NCBI RefSeq assembly: GCF_004114975.1
Contig: NZ_CP030051.1
Coordinates: 1,674,001 to 1,738,000, forward strand
Source: Bradyrhizobium guangdongense
GTDB lineage: Bacteria; Pseudomonadota; Alphaproteobacteria; Rhizobiales; Xanthobacteraceae
DNA length: 64,000 bases
Direction of reading: 5' to 3'
Shown here: in pieces, positions 36,333-44,947 of the stretch
Layout of the letters: every line of letters begins with the position of its first letter
Position numbering within the stretch: the first letter of the stretch is position 1
Notes under the pieces: model-generated
The model's database searches: none
Seen by the model: only the letters and a program-made list of their open reading frames with translations
Told to the model about the DNA's origin: nothing
Position numbers and translations under genes: made by a program

Positions 36333-36908
36333 TCACTCCTCGATGTCCTGCTCGAGCGTCTGCGCCGGCGGTCCAGTGTGAGCGGTGTTGAATTGAGCGA
36401 GTGGCAGGGACGTCGTCAGCGACAGCAGATTGGAATCGACGACTTCCAACGTCAGCGTTTTTCCCGCGTCCATTTCCTTGATCAGCTTCGAGCTTGCCAC
36501 GCCAGCTGCGATGCAGCTATTGCTGAGGCACCAATTGTAGGGAATGGGCTGGTAAGTGCCGTCATCGACTTTCAGCTTGGCGGGTATTCGCAGGTACATG
36601 CCTGAGGGCACGAAGATCTGCACGCGTGCGTTGCCGGCTTTCTCTCGCTCGATCAGATCGATCCGAACCGCCATTTGTCCGGTTTCATAGGTTCCCGAGA
36701 TCGAGGTCCTGCAAAGAAGCGGGGCGCCGGCAGCCTTGAAGCAAAGCTTCTTCCATTCACCATACGTGATGTCGTTGGCGGCCCGCTGCCCTCGTGGCGC
36801 GATTTCGGCAAGCGCGGGCGCTGCGATCGTGAAAGCGATCGATACCAGCGCGGCAAGTGAGATCTTGGCAGTCCGGCTTGATACCAAATTGCGATGGCAA
36901 AGAAGCAT
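36333..36908 (-). CDS. Invasion-associated locus B (IalB) family protein
   Basis: 191 aa from ATG 36908, with AGGAGG at 5 nt. A signal peptide (AKISLAALVSIAFTIAAPALA) is followed by YGEWKKLCFKAAGAPLLCRTSISGTYETGQMAVRIDLIE and FVPSGMYLRIPAKLKVDDG..PIPYNWCLSNSCIAAG, which carry the conserved Cys pairs of IalB. It is periplasmic with an unknown role (the name comes from Bartonella). It is the last gene of the AspT-hydrolase-ialB operon behind FixK box 6. Confidence 0.85.
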   Translation of the reverse strand: MLLCHRNLVSSRTAKISLAALVSIAFTIAAPALAEIAPRGQRAANDITYGEWKKLCFKAAGAPLLCRTSISGTYETGQMAVRIDLIEREKAGNARVQIFVPSGMYLRIPAKLKVDDGTYQPIPYNWCLSNSCIAAGVASSKLIKEMDAGKTLTLEVVDSNLLSLTTSLPLAQFNTAHTGPPAQTLEQDIEE

Positions 36909-36935
36909 AGCGTCCTCCTGGCCCAAACAATGCAT

Positions 36936-37829
36936 TCACTTCAGCGCTGCGAGAAATCCGGTCACCAGGGGCGACCAGATCGGAATGGCATCGGGCGAAC
37001 CAATGAAATAGTGCCCCTCATTGCCGAATGGCGGCATCAGGTGATACTCGGCGCGGCCGCCGGCGGCGGTAAAGGCTTGGTGCATCCGCTTCGACAGATC
37101 CGGGCCGAAGAACGTATCGTTCTCGATGTAGATCCACAGCATCGGCACCCGCGAGGTGCGGCCGAACTCCTCTGTTGTTTCGACTAGCCTGTCCGGTGCG
37201 CAGTTGTTGTTGGGCTTGCCGCCGACCCGGCCGCCGCGACCGGCGGCGAAGGTGATGATCGCTTTGACCTGTGGCGGGTTGAGGCTCGACAGCGCGATGG
37301 AAGCCCAGCCTCCTGCTGATTGTCCGACCACGATGACGCCGTCGGGCAGGACGCGCTTCTCGGCGATCATGTATGAGATGATCCACAGATCGACCTGGGC
37401 GACAGCGAGGCCCGCATCGCGGAAATTCGGATTGGTGCACTTGCCGACCTTCGAGAAGAACGGGCCATAGATGCCGCGCTCGGGGATGTCGATCGCGGAA
37501 GCGCCGTATCCGGTGCCGACGGGCGCCACCACGAGATAGCCTTGCTTGGCGAACCATTTGGCGGCATCGCGAAACTCGACGAGGGGAAAGAAGCTGCGAT
37601 CGGTCGGGTTGAGCGAGACGCCATGGTTCATGATCACAAATGGAAACGGACCGTCGCCTACCGGGCGCACGAGATACGCAAACATCGGGAGCGGCAATGG
37701 CAGAGCCCAGATCTCCTCTTGAATGCGTCGTGGGGCCGCCTGATCATCGGCATGGGCGGCTCCGATCGACCAGATCAGAACGAGCGGCGCCGCCAGCAAC
37801 AGCCGTCGCACCGAGGAATTGAAGCGCAT
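36936..37829 (-). CDS. Exported alpha/beta hydrolase (dienelactone-hydrolase-like)
   Basis: 297 aa from ATG 37829 (GGAGG RBS). A signal peptide (RRLLLAAPLVLIWSIGAAHA) precedes a hydrolase domain with MNHGVSLNP, VVAPVGTGYGASAID, nucleophile elbow GQSAGG, a probable acid Asp in IENDTFFGPD and the His in GNEGHYF. It starts 10 nt after the AspT stop. It is the fourth alpha/beta hydrolase of the FixK island and the second exported one. Substrate unknown. Confidence 0.8.
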   Translation of the reverse strand: MRFNSSVRRLLLAAPLVLIWSIGAAHADDQAAPRRIQEEIWALPLPLPMFAYLVRPVGDGPFPFVIMNHGVSLNPTDRSFFPLVEFRDAAKWFAKQGYLVVAPVGTGYGASAIDIPERGIYGPFFSKVGKCTNPNFRDAGLAVAQVDLWIISYMIAEKRVLPDGVIVVGQSAGGWASIALSSLNPPQVKAIITFAAGRGGRVGGKPNNNCAPDRLVETTEEFGRTSRVPMLWIYIENDTFFGPDLSKRMHQAFTAAGGRAEYHLMPPFGNEGHYFIGSPDAIPIWSPLVTGFLAALK

Positions 37830-37839
37830 CGCATCCTCC

Positions 37840-39528
37840 TCATCCGGCAAACGTGGCCGCTACGATGATGGGGCCAAGCACCGTCAGGACAACGTTTCCG
37901 ACGGCATAGGGCACTGCGACGCCGAGCACCGGCGTTTGGCTTTCGGCGACCTCGCAGGCGCCGGTTACGGCGGCATCGACCGTCATCGCGCCGGCCAGCG
38001 CACCGCAGGTAACGACAGGGTTCATGCGCAGCACATGGTAAGCGAACAGAGTCGCCACGATCAGCGGCACCAGAGTGACGACGAGACCCATGCCGACCAG
38101 GAGCAAGCCATGCGCCTGGATCGCGATCCAGGCGGCATGGCCGTTGCCGAGGCCAATGGCGGCAATGAAGCCGCCGAGGCCAAGGTCGCTCAGTGTTTGC
38201 TGCGCGGCGGGCGGCATGGCGCCGAGCGTCGGCCGGCGCGAGCGTAACCAGCCGCAGACGAGGCCCGCGATCAAGGCGCCGCCTCCGCCGCCAAGCGTCA
38301 GCGCGATGCCCCCGACCTTGAAGCTGATCAAGCCGGCCAGCAGGCCGGCGGCAATGCCGGCTGCGAGAAAGGCGATGTCGGTACGATCGCCGGCACGCAG
38401 GATCTGTCCGACATGCGTGGCGGCGCGCTCGATGTTGCGACTGGTGCCGACCAGCGTCATCACGTCGCCGACATAAATGCGTGTGTCTGCGCTCAGCGGC
38501 ACCTCTCGCCCCATCCGAGTCAGAGCCCGCAGGAAGACGCCACGTGCATTGCTGCCGACGCGGTCGGCGACATCCTGGACCGAGCGGCCGTGGAGATTGC
38601 GGTTATCGACCAGCACGTCGACCACATTGCCCGGCATGGCCTTCAGGATCTCATCGGCATCGATTTCGGTGCCCAGCACGGGGCGCGCGGCGACGATGGC
38701 GGCCGTCCGGCCGGCGATGACAATGTCGTCGCCGGACTCGAGGATCGTGTCGAGATGCGGCTCGATATCCGCGCCTTGACGCACGATGCGCTCGATCACC
38801 GTGCGGCTGCCGATCTCGTCCTCGATCGCCTTTACAGTCCGCCCGGCTGCGGCAGAGACGCGGTAGGCGCGGGCCTGGAATTTTCGATAATGCAGGTTCT
38901 CTGACTTGGGAGGCTCGCCGCCGGACAGCTCGATCTCGAGCTTTTTGGCCTCGTCCTTGAGATTGACGCCCATCAGCTTGGGCGCGACGAACGGGACATA
39001 GATGAGCGTCAGAATATATCCGAGCACATAGGTGACCGCATAGCCGGCTGCGATGTTCGCCTCCTGCTGCTCGAGCAAAGCCTTCGGCAGGCCAATCTGC
39101 GCGAGCGCCCCCGAGGCGGTACCAATGACCGAGGATTGCGTCAGGGCACCGGCGGCAAGACCGGAGGCGGTGCCTGGATCAAGCCCGAAAGCGAACGCAA
39201 AGGTAAGCACGATGAGGAGACCCGTGCCGCCAAGCACGAGCGCCATGGCAACCTGGGCGAGGGTGCGGAGGCTCAAGGAAGCGAAGAACTCGGGACCGGA
39301 TTTGTAGCCGATCGTGAACACGAACAGGCTGAACAGGATGACTCTCAACACCGACGGAAAGGCGAAGCTGCCGAGTTGACCGATCAGCACGGCCACGATG
39401 AGCGTGCATGCCGTGGTGCCGATCGAAAAGCCCCGGATCTTGACCCGGCCCAGCACGGTCCCGAGGGCGACGGCGATCAGCAGAAAGATTTCCGGAGCGG
39501 TGGAGATGATCCACCTGACGGTGTCCAT
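37840..39528 (-). CDS. AspT/YidE-type antiporter (aspartate:alanine exchanger family)
   Basis: 562 aa from ATG 39528, preceded by TGGGGAATAG; an ATG at 39549 is possible. It has two membrane domains (residues about 10-180 and 385-555, each with an Asp-Al_Ex pattern, e.g. LTQSSVIGTASGAL) around two TrkA-C-like cytosolic domains (YRVSAAAGRTVKAIEDE; GRSVQDVADRVGSN). AspT exchanges amino acids with decarboxylation products and builds pmf. It leads a three-gene operon 60 nt from FixK box 6. No decarboxylase is in this operon. Confidence 0.85.
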   Translation of the reverse strand: MDTVRWIISTAPEIFLLIAVALGTVLGRVKIRGFSIGTTACTLIVAVLIGQLGSFAFPSVLRVILFSLFVFTIGYKSGPEFFASLSLRTLAQVAMALVLGGTGLLIVLTFAFAFGLDPGTASGLAAGALTQSSVIGTASGALAQIGLPKALLEQQEANIAAGYAVTYVLGYILTLIYVPFVAPKLMGVNLKDEAKKLEIELSGGEPPKSENLHYRKFQARAYRVSAAAGRTVKAIEDEIGSRTVIERIVRQGADIEPHLDTILESGDDIVIAGRTAAIVAARPVLGTEIDADEILKAMPGNVVDVLVDNRNLHGRSVQDVADRVGSNARGVFLRALTRMGREVPLSADTRIYVGDVMTLVGTSRNIERAATHVGQILRAGDRTDIAFLAAGIAAGLLAGLISFKVGGIALTLGGGGGALIAGLVCGWLRSRRPTLGAMPPAAQQTLSDLGLGGFIAAIGLGNGHAAWIAIQAHGLLLVGMGLVVTLVPLIVATLFAYHVLRMNPVVTCGALAGAMTVDAAVTGACEVAESQTPVLGVAVPYAVGNVVLTVLGPIIVAATFAG

Positions 39529-39588
39529 GGTCGCTATTCCCCAGCGCATTGTTCCCCTGGAATTGAATCCCCGAAGCCGCCTGGAGGC

Positions 39589-39602
39589 TTGATTCAAGTC
39601 AA
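39589..39602. promoter_or_regulatory. FixK/FNR box 6, divergent
   Basis: TTGATTCAAGTCAA, 60 nt from the AspT-like ATG (39528) and 66 nt from the DUF1275 ATG (39669). It may drive both. Confidence 0.85.
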
Positions 39603-39668
39603 ACCTTTTCTCCGCGCGCACGGCGTCAATAGGCGACGGTCAGATCGGTGACATCAGACGTTCCAGCC

Positions 39669-40352
39669 ATGAGCACATTGCGTATTGCCGCCACTCCATT
39701 GCTGCGCCGCGACGAAACGATCACCGTCGCATTGCTGCTGGCTTTCGCCGGCGGGTGTCTCGATGCCTATACCTGGATCATCCATGGTGTCATGGCCAAT
39801 GCGCAGACGGCGAATCTCGTCCTTCTGTGGGTCCACGGAATGGAAGGCGACTGGATGAGAGCGCTGCAATTCGGCCCCCCGATCCTGGCTTTCGCAATTG
39901 GTATTGTGATCGCTGCCTGGCTGCGCCGCGCGACGGGGGAGAGAGCCAGCGCCGTCAGTACGTTGCTGGAGATTGTTTTCCTGATCACTATCGGCATTCT
40001 TCATAATCGAATGCCCGAGGTCGCCGGCACACTGGGAATTTCGCTGGTTGCGGCGATGCAGGCGGCGATCTTCACCAAGGTCGAAGGCGCGACCTATAGC
40101 ACGGTGATGATCACCGGTAACATGCGCCAGGCGATCGAAGGCATGTTCGCAGCGGCTTCCGGCGGCGTTGCCGCCGGGACATTGCGGCGATCTGGCATTT
40201 TCACCGGCGTGTGCTGCGCCTTCGGCCTGGGTGCGGCTCTTGGCGCGCTGACGACGAAGACCGTGCCGGACCTCGCATTGGGTCTTCCGGTCATCGTGCT
40301 GCTGATCGTGCTGCTCCGATGCGAAGCCGCGCACTTCGAGGCGAAGTCATGA
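39669..40352 (+). CDS. DUF1275 (YoaK-like) membrane protein
   Basis: 227 aa, six predicted TM segments. VALLLAFAGGCLDAYTWIIHGVMANAQTANLVLL and a later TGNMRQAIEGMF are the DUF1275 signatures. ATG 39669 was chosen; a GTG at 39648 in frame is possible. Function unknown; it may be a transporter or channel. It overlaps the SulP gene by ATGA, so the two products probably work together. Confidence 0.8.
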   Translation: MSTLRIAATPLLRRDETITVALLLAFAGGCLDAYTWIIHGVMANAQTANLVLLWVHGMEGDWMRALQFGPPILAFAIGIVIAAWLRRATGERASAVSTLLEIVFLITIGILHNRMPEVAGTLGISLVAAMQAAIFTKVEGATYSTVMITGNMRQAIEGMFAAASGGVAAGTLRRSGIFTGVCCAFGLGAALGALTTKTVPDLALGLPVIVLLIVLLRCEAAHFEAKS

Positions 40353-42046
40353 AGCCGACATTCGAACCATCGGGCGGCTGGACTCGGTTCTTTCCGCCCT
40401 TCAACTGGCTCTCGGGTTATCAGATCGCCTGGCTGCCCTCCGACACGGTAGCGGGTTTGACGCTGGCCGCGTACGCGATCCCGGTGTCGCTGGCGTATGC
40501 GGCTCTGGCAGGCCTGCCGCCGCAGATCGGCGTTTACGGCTACATTCTGGGCGGCATCGGATATGCGCTGTTCGGATCGTCGCGCCAGCTTGCTATTGGT
40601 CCGACCTCAGCCATCTCGCTGATGATTGCCGGCACCGTGGGCTCGCTCGCGGCGGGCGATCCGGCTCGCTACGCGCAAATTGCAAGCCTCGCCGCCTGCG
40701 CGGTGGCGCTGCTTTGCCTGATTGCCTGGCTGTTCAAGCTGTCGAGTCTCGTCCGCCTGGTCAGCGACAGCACCCTCGTCGGCTTCAAGGCGGGCGCCGG
40801 GCTCACCATTATCATGAGTCAGCTGCCGGCCCTGTTCGGTATTCCCGGCGGCGGCCGCAATTTCTTCAATCGGGCCTTCCACATCGCAGGCCAGCTCGGT
40901 GATACGAATCTGCTCGTATTGGCCGTCGGCGCCGTCGCACTCGTGCTGTTGTTGCTCGGCGAGCGGCGCCTGCCGGGCCGGCCCGTCGGCATTACTATCG
41001 TCGCGCTCTCCATCCTGGCTGCGACGTTGCTCGGATTGCCCGCCATGGGGGTGCCCGTCACCGGCAAGATCCCCGAGGGCCTGCCGACTCTCGCCTTTCC
41101 AACCTTCGGCCTGGTCGAGCCCGAAGAGCTGTTCCCCATTGCCGCCGGCTGCCTGCTGCTGGCCTATATCGAAGGCGTGTCCGCCGCGCGCAGCTTCGCC
41201 GCGAAACACGGTTATGCGCTCGACGTTCGCCAGGAGTTTCTCGGCTTGGGCGCCGCCAATCTCGCCGCGGCATTTGGCCACGGTTATCCCGTCGCCGGCG
41301 GATTGTCCCAATCGGCCGTGAACGACAATGCCGGCGCGCGGACACCGCTGGCACTCCTGATCTGCTCCGTCGCCCTGGCGCTATGTCTGTTGTTCTTCAC
41401 TGGCCTGCTCACCAACCTGCCAAAGGCGGTGCTGGCCGCTATCGTTTTTGCCGCGGTCTACCGGCTGGTGGATGTCCCCGCGTTGGTGCGCATGTGGCAA
41501 GTCAGCCGGATCGACTTCTACGCCGCCGCCATTGCGCTCGTCTCGGTGCTGCTCCTGGGCATCCTCCAAGGCGTGCTGCTCGCTGCGATCGCGTCGATCT
41601 TCCTGTTGCTGGCGCGGGCATCGCAGCCGAACATCGCGTTTCTCGGACGCTTGCCGGGAACCGGCCGCTATTCCGACAGCGCCCGACATGATGGCGTGGA
41701 ACCTCTAGTCGGCGTGATCGCCTTCCGACCCGAGGCCTCGCTGCTCTACATCAACGCCGAGACGATCCTGTCGGCCGTGCTGAACGCACTGCAAAAATCG
41801 GCCGACATCCGGCTGGTCGTCTGTGATCTCTCGGCATCGCCCTATATCGATCTCGCCGGCGCGGGCATGTTGCACGCTCTTTACGACGAACTCGCGTCCC
41901 GGCGCATCGCGCTCTGCATTGTCGGCGCCCACGCGCAGCTGCGCGATCTTCTGCGTGCGGAAGGACTGGCAGAAAAGACCGACAGCGCGCAATGGCTGCG
42001 GACGCTCGACAGTGTTCTGGGTAGTCCTGATGCAAGAGGCGCATGA
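40349..42046 (+). CDS. SulP family anion transporter with STAS domain
   Basis: 565 aa. Transmembrane part: AYAIPVSLAYAALAGLPPQIGVYGYILGGIGYALFGSSRQLAIGPTSAIS is the SulP core, and EGVSAARSFAAKHGY and AFGHGYPVAGGLSQSAVND follow. The C-terminal STAS domain (about 450-550) has VIAFRPEASLLYINAETIL and LVVCDLSASPYIDLAGAGML. It transports sulfate, bicarbonate or another anion; the substrate is not readable. It is coupled to DUF1275 (ATGA). Confidence 0.9.
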   Translation: MKPTFEPSGGWTRFFPPFNWLSGYQIAWLPSDTVAGLTLAAYAIPVSLAYAALAGLPPQIGVYGYILGGIGYALFGSSRQLAIGPTSAISLMIAGTVGSLAAGDPARYAQIASLAACAVALLCLIAWLFKLSSLVRLVSDSTLVGFKAGAGLTIIMSQLPALFGIPGGGRNFFNRAFHIAGQLGDTNLLVLAVGAVALVLLLLGERRLPGRPVGITIVALSILAATLLGLPAMGVPVTGKIPEGLPTLAFPTFGLVEPEELFPIAAGCLLLAYIEGVSAARSFAAKHGYALDVRQEFLGLGAANLAAAFGHGYPVAGGLSQSAVNDNAGARTPLALLICSVALALCLLFFTGLLTNLPKAVLAAIVFAAVYRLVDVPALVRMWQVSRIDFYAAAIALVSVLLLGILQGVLLAAIASIFLLLARASQPNIAFLGRLPGTGRYSDSARHDGVEPLVGVIAFRPEASLLYINAETILSAVLNALQKSADIRLVVCDLSASPYIDLAGAGMLHALYDELASRRIALCIVGAHAQLRDLLRAEGLAEKTDSAQWLRTLDSVLGSPDARGA

Positions 42047-42106
42047 GCGCGCATTTTGCGTTGCGACATGAGCCTCATGCCGCGGCTGACGAGAAGCCCC
42101 GGACCG

Positions 42107-42120
42107 TTGACTTGAATCAA
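42107..42120 (+). promoter_or_regulatory. FixK/FNR box 7
   Basis: TTGACTTGAATCAA, 61 nt before the decarboxylase ATG at 42182. Confidence 0.87.
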
Positions 42121-42181
42121 CGAAGCCCAAGCGCGCAAGGCCACGATCCCGCATCATTTGCCGACAGATCGGGAGAGCGAC

Positions 42182-44935
42182 ATGTCCAAGGAATCAAAGC
42201 CCGCACAGAAGCGTATCGATCGATTCTTCTCCGGTCCCGGCGGACGGGCTGACGATTGGCGCGATCTCGTGGAGGCAGCCAAGATCTGGGCGCGAGTCGG
42301 CAATCGCGCGGCCTATGATGCGGCGCTCGCCGAGCTCTCTGTGACTGAGGAGTTCCACGGCTATCCCGGTCTCAATCTGATGGCAGCACTGCGCGAAGCG
42401 GCAGCTGCGGGCGACGGACCCACATCGTTTGCGCTTGCAACCAAGATCGCCCAGGCACTAGCGACGCGCTCTTTCCGCCAGCATGCCGGCGACTGGAACG
42501 CGAAGGATGAAGGCAATGGCGACGTGCCCGAGCTGGTGCCGCCGTCGTTCGGCGCGCACACGGCGCGGCGGCCCTATTTCGAAACCCTGATCGTGACGGG
42601 CGTACCGTCAAGTCAGTGGCCGGCACTCGCCGCCGAATGGCGCAAGCTGCGCCGTCCGGTCGATGGCTTCATCTACGAGCCTGTCATCGTCGGTAGCCTC
42701 GAAGACGCGTTCTGCGCGACCATGCTCAACCCCGACATCGCCGCCGTCATCATCAACGAGGGCTTCGGACTGCGCTCGCGGCATGATGCGCCGGTGCTCC
42801 GCTCGATCATGGCCACGGCGGCTCTGAATGACGAATCCGACGCGTCCGCACTGCGGCTGGCTCAGATCATCAAGAAGGTTCGCCCCGAACTCGACCTCTA
42901 TATGATCTCGAACCGCGACGTCGAAGAACTGGCCGGCAATCCCGACGCCAGCGTCGTCCGCCGCATCTTCTATTCGGTTGAAGAGCTGCTGGAGCTGCAT
43001 CTGTCGATGCTCGAAGGCATCCAGGATCGCTACGACACGCCATTCTTCGACAATCTCAAGAAATACGCGCAGCGTCCGATCGGGACGTTCCACGCCCTGC
43101 CGATCGCCCGCGGCAAGTCCATCTTCAAGTCGGACTGGATCCGCGACATGGGCGAGTTCTACGGCCCGAACCTGTTCCTGGCCGAGAGCAGCGCAACCAC
43201 CGGCGGCCTCGACAGCATGCTGGAGCCGACCGGAAACATCAAAAAGGCGCAGGAGAAGGCCGCCCGCGCCCTCGGCGCCGACCGCGTCTTCTTCGTCACG
43301 AACGGTACGTCGACCTCGAACAAGATGGCGGTGCAGGCGCTGCTTGCGCCCGGCGATATCGCGATCGTCGACCGCAACTGTCACAAATCCCATCACTACG
43401 GGATGGTGCTTGCCGGCGCCCAGCCGCTCTACGTCGAAGCCTTCCCGATGACCGAATATTCGATGTACGGCGCCGTGCCGCTGAAGACGATCAAGCAGGC
43501 GCTGTTGAGCGCGAAGGCCGACGGCCGGCTCGACCGCGTCAAGATGGTCGATCTGACCAATTGCACCTTCGACGGCCACATCTACAACACTCGCCGCGTG
43601 ATGGAGGAATGTCTCGCCATCAAGCCGGACCTGATCTTCCTCTGGGACGAGGCCTGGTTCGGCTTTGCGCGCTTCTCGCCGTTCCTGCGTCGGCGCACGG
43701 CCATGGGCGCCGCCAACGAGATCGAAGCGTGGATGCACGACCCGAAGTCCGTCGCGGCCTATGACAGGCAACAGGCCGAGCTCGGCAAGAACCCGACGGA
43801 CGAGGTGCTGCTCAAGACGAGGCTCATCCCTGATCCGCGGCAGATCCGCCTCCGTGTCTACCAGACCAATTCGACCCACAAATCGATGTCGGCGATCCGA
43901 CAAGGCTCCATGCTCTCGGTGAAGGACGTCGAGTTCCACACCGTCGAGCAGCAGTTCAAGGAAGCGGTGTTCACCCACGCCTCCACCAGTCCGAACCAGC
44001 AGCTCATCGCCAGCCTCGATATCTCGCGGCGGCAGATGGAGCTTGAAGGTTACGGTCTCGTGGCCAATGCGATCGAGATCGCCTTCGCGATCCGCCACGC
44101 CGTCAACAACAATCCGCTGATCTCGAAATACTTCCGCGTGCTGGGCGCAGACGCCATGGTGCCGGCGCAGTACCGCCAGAGCGGCTTCACCGACTATCTC
44201 GCGGCCGGCGTGAACTGGGCGAATACGCTGAAAAGCCTCGACGAGGACGAGTTCTGCCTCGACCCGACACGCATGACCTTGGTGTGCGGAACGGCCGGCT
44301 ACGACGGCACCCAGTTCAAGGGCATCCTGGCAAGCGAGTACAACATCCAGGTCAACAAGACCTCGCGTAACTCGGTCCTGGTCCAGTCCAACATCAACAA
44401 CACCCGGAGCGACGTCGCGCATCTCATTCGCGTGCTCGCCGAGATCGCGGGCGAGATCGATCGGGGACTTGCTCAGGGCGGGGCCAATGCGCGGAAGACC
44501 TTTGAGGCACGGGTGACGAGCCTGATGAAGGATGTGCCCGATCTGCCGAATTTCTCGCATTTCCATCCGAGCTTCCGTGGCGATGCCGGGGCGAAGACCA
44601 ACGAAGGCGACATCCGCACCGGCTTCTACACCGCCTATGACGTGGCGGGCTGCGAGCACATCCGCCTCAACGATCCCGAGATCGACCGGCGGCTGAAGGC
44701 CGGTCCCGAACTCGTCTCGGCGAACTTTGTCATTCCGTACCCGCCCGGCTTCCCGATCATGGTGCCAGGCCAGGTCATCACGCAGGAAACCATCGACTTC
44801 ATGCGCAAGCTCGATGTGAAGGAGATCCATGGCTACGACGCCAAGGAGGGACTGAAGCTCGTGCGCACCGAGGCCTTGGCGAAGATCGGCAGGCCCAAGC
44901 CTGCGGCCGCGCCGAAGCTCAAGGCTGCATCTTAG
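42182..44935 (+). CDS. Orn/Lys/Arg decarboxylase family protein (PLP-dependent)
   Basis: 917 aa from ATG 42182 (GGGAGAG RBS), longer than E. coli LdcI/AdiA (about 715-755). The extra length is an N-terminal segment of about 150 residues. The PLP domain has SSATTGGLDSML, FFVTNGTSTSNK, DRNCHKSHHYGM, WDEAWFGFARF and the Schiff-base Lys567 in NSTHKSMSA. The C-terminal domain has VIPYPPGFPIMVPGQVI. It decarboxylates a basic amino acid, consuming a proton. It lies 12 nt before an AspT-type antiporter, the classical acid/pmf pair, behind FixK box 7. Confidence 0.9.
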   Translation: MSKESKPAQKRIDRFFSGPGGRADDWRDLVEAAKIWARVGNRAAYDAALAELSVTEEFHGYPGLNLMAALREAAAAGDGPTSFALATKIAQALATRSFRQHAGDWNAKDEGNGDVPELVPPSFGAHTARRPYFETLIVTGVPSSQWPALAAEWRKLRRPVDGFIYEPVIVGSLEDAFCATMLNPDIAAVIINEGFGLRSRHDAPVLRSIMATAALNDESDASALRLAQIIKKVRPELDLYMISNRDVEELAGNPDASVVRRIFYSVEELLELHLSMLEGIQDRYDTPFFDNLKKYAQRPIGTFHALPIARGKSIFKSDWIRDMGEFYGPNLFLAESSATTGGLDSMLEPTGNIKKAQEKAARALGADRVFFVTNGTSTSNKMAVQALLAPGDIAIVDRNCHKSHHYGMVLAGAQPLYVEAFPMTEYSMYGAVPLKTIKQALLSAKADGRLDRVKMVDLTNCTFDGHIYNTRRVMEECLAIKPDLIFLWDEAWFGFARFSPFLRRRTAMGAANEIEAWMHDPKSVAAYDRQQAELGKNPTDEVLLKTRLIPDPRQIRLRVYQTNSTHKSMSAIRQGSMLSVKDVEFHTVEQQFKEAVFTHASTSPNQQLIASLDISRRQMELEGYGLVANAIEIAFAIRHAVNNNPLISKYFRVLGADAMVPAQYRQSGFTDYLAAGVNWANTLKSLDEDEFCLDPTRMTLVCGTAGYDGTQFKGILASEYNIQVNKTSRNSVLVQSNINNTRSDVAHLIRVLAEIAGEIDRGLAQGGANARKTFEARVTSLMKDVPDLPNFSHFHPSFRGDAGAKTNEGDIRTGFYTAYDVAGCEHIRLNDPEIDRRLKAGPELVSANFVIPYPPGFPIMVPGQVITQETIDFMRKLDVKEIHGYDAKEGLKLVRTEALAKIGRPKPAAAPKLKAAS

Positions 44936-44947
44936 AGGGGATCGAAC

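Noticed and set aside
42608..44830. 740-aa minus-strand open frame opposite the decarboxylase
   Set aside because: Shadow: no domain-like text, while the plus strand holds a complete PLP enzyme.
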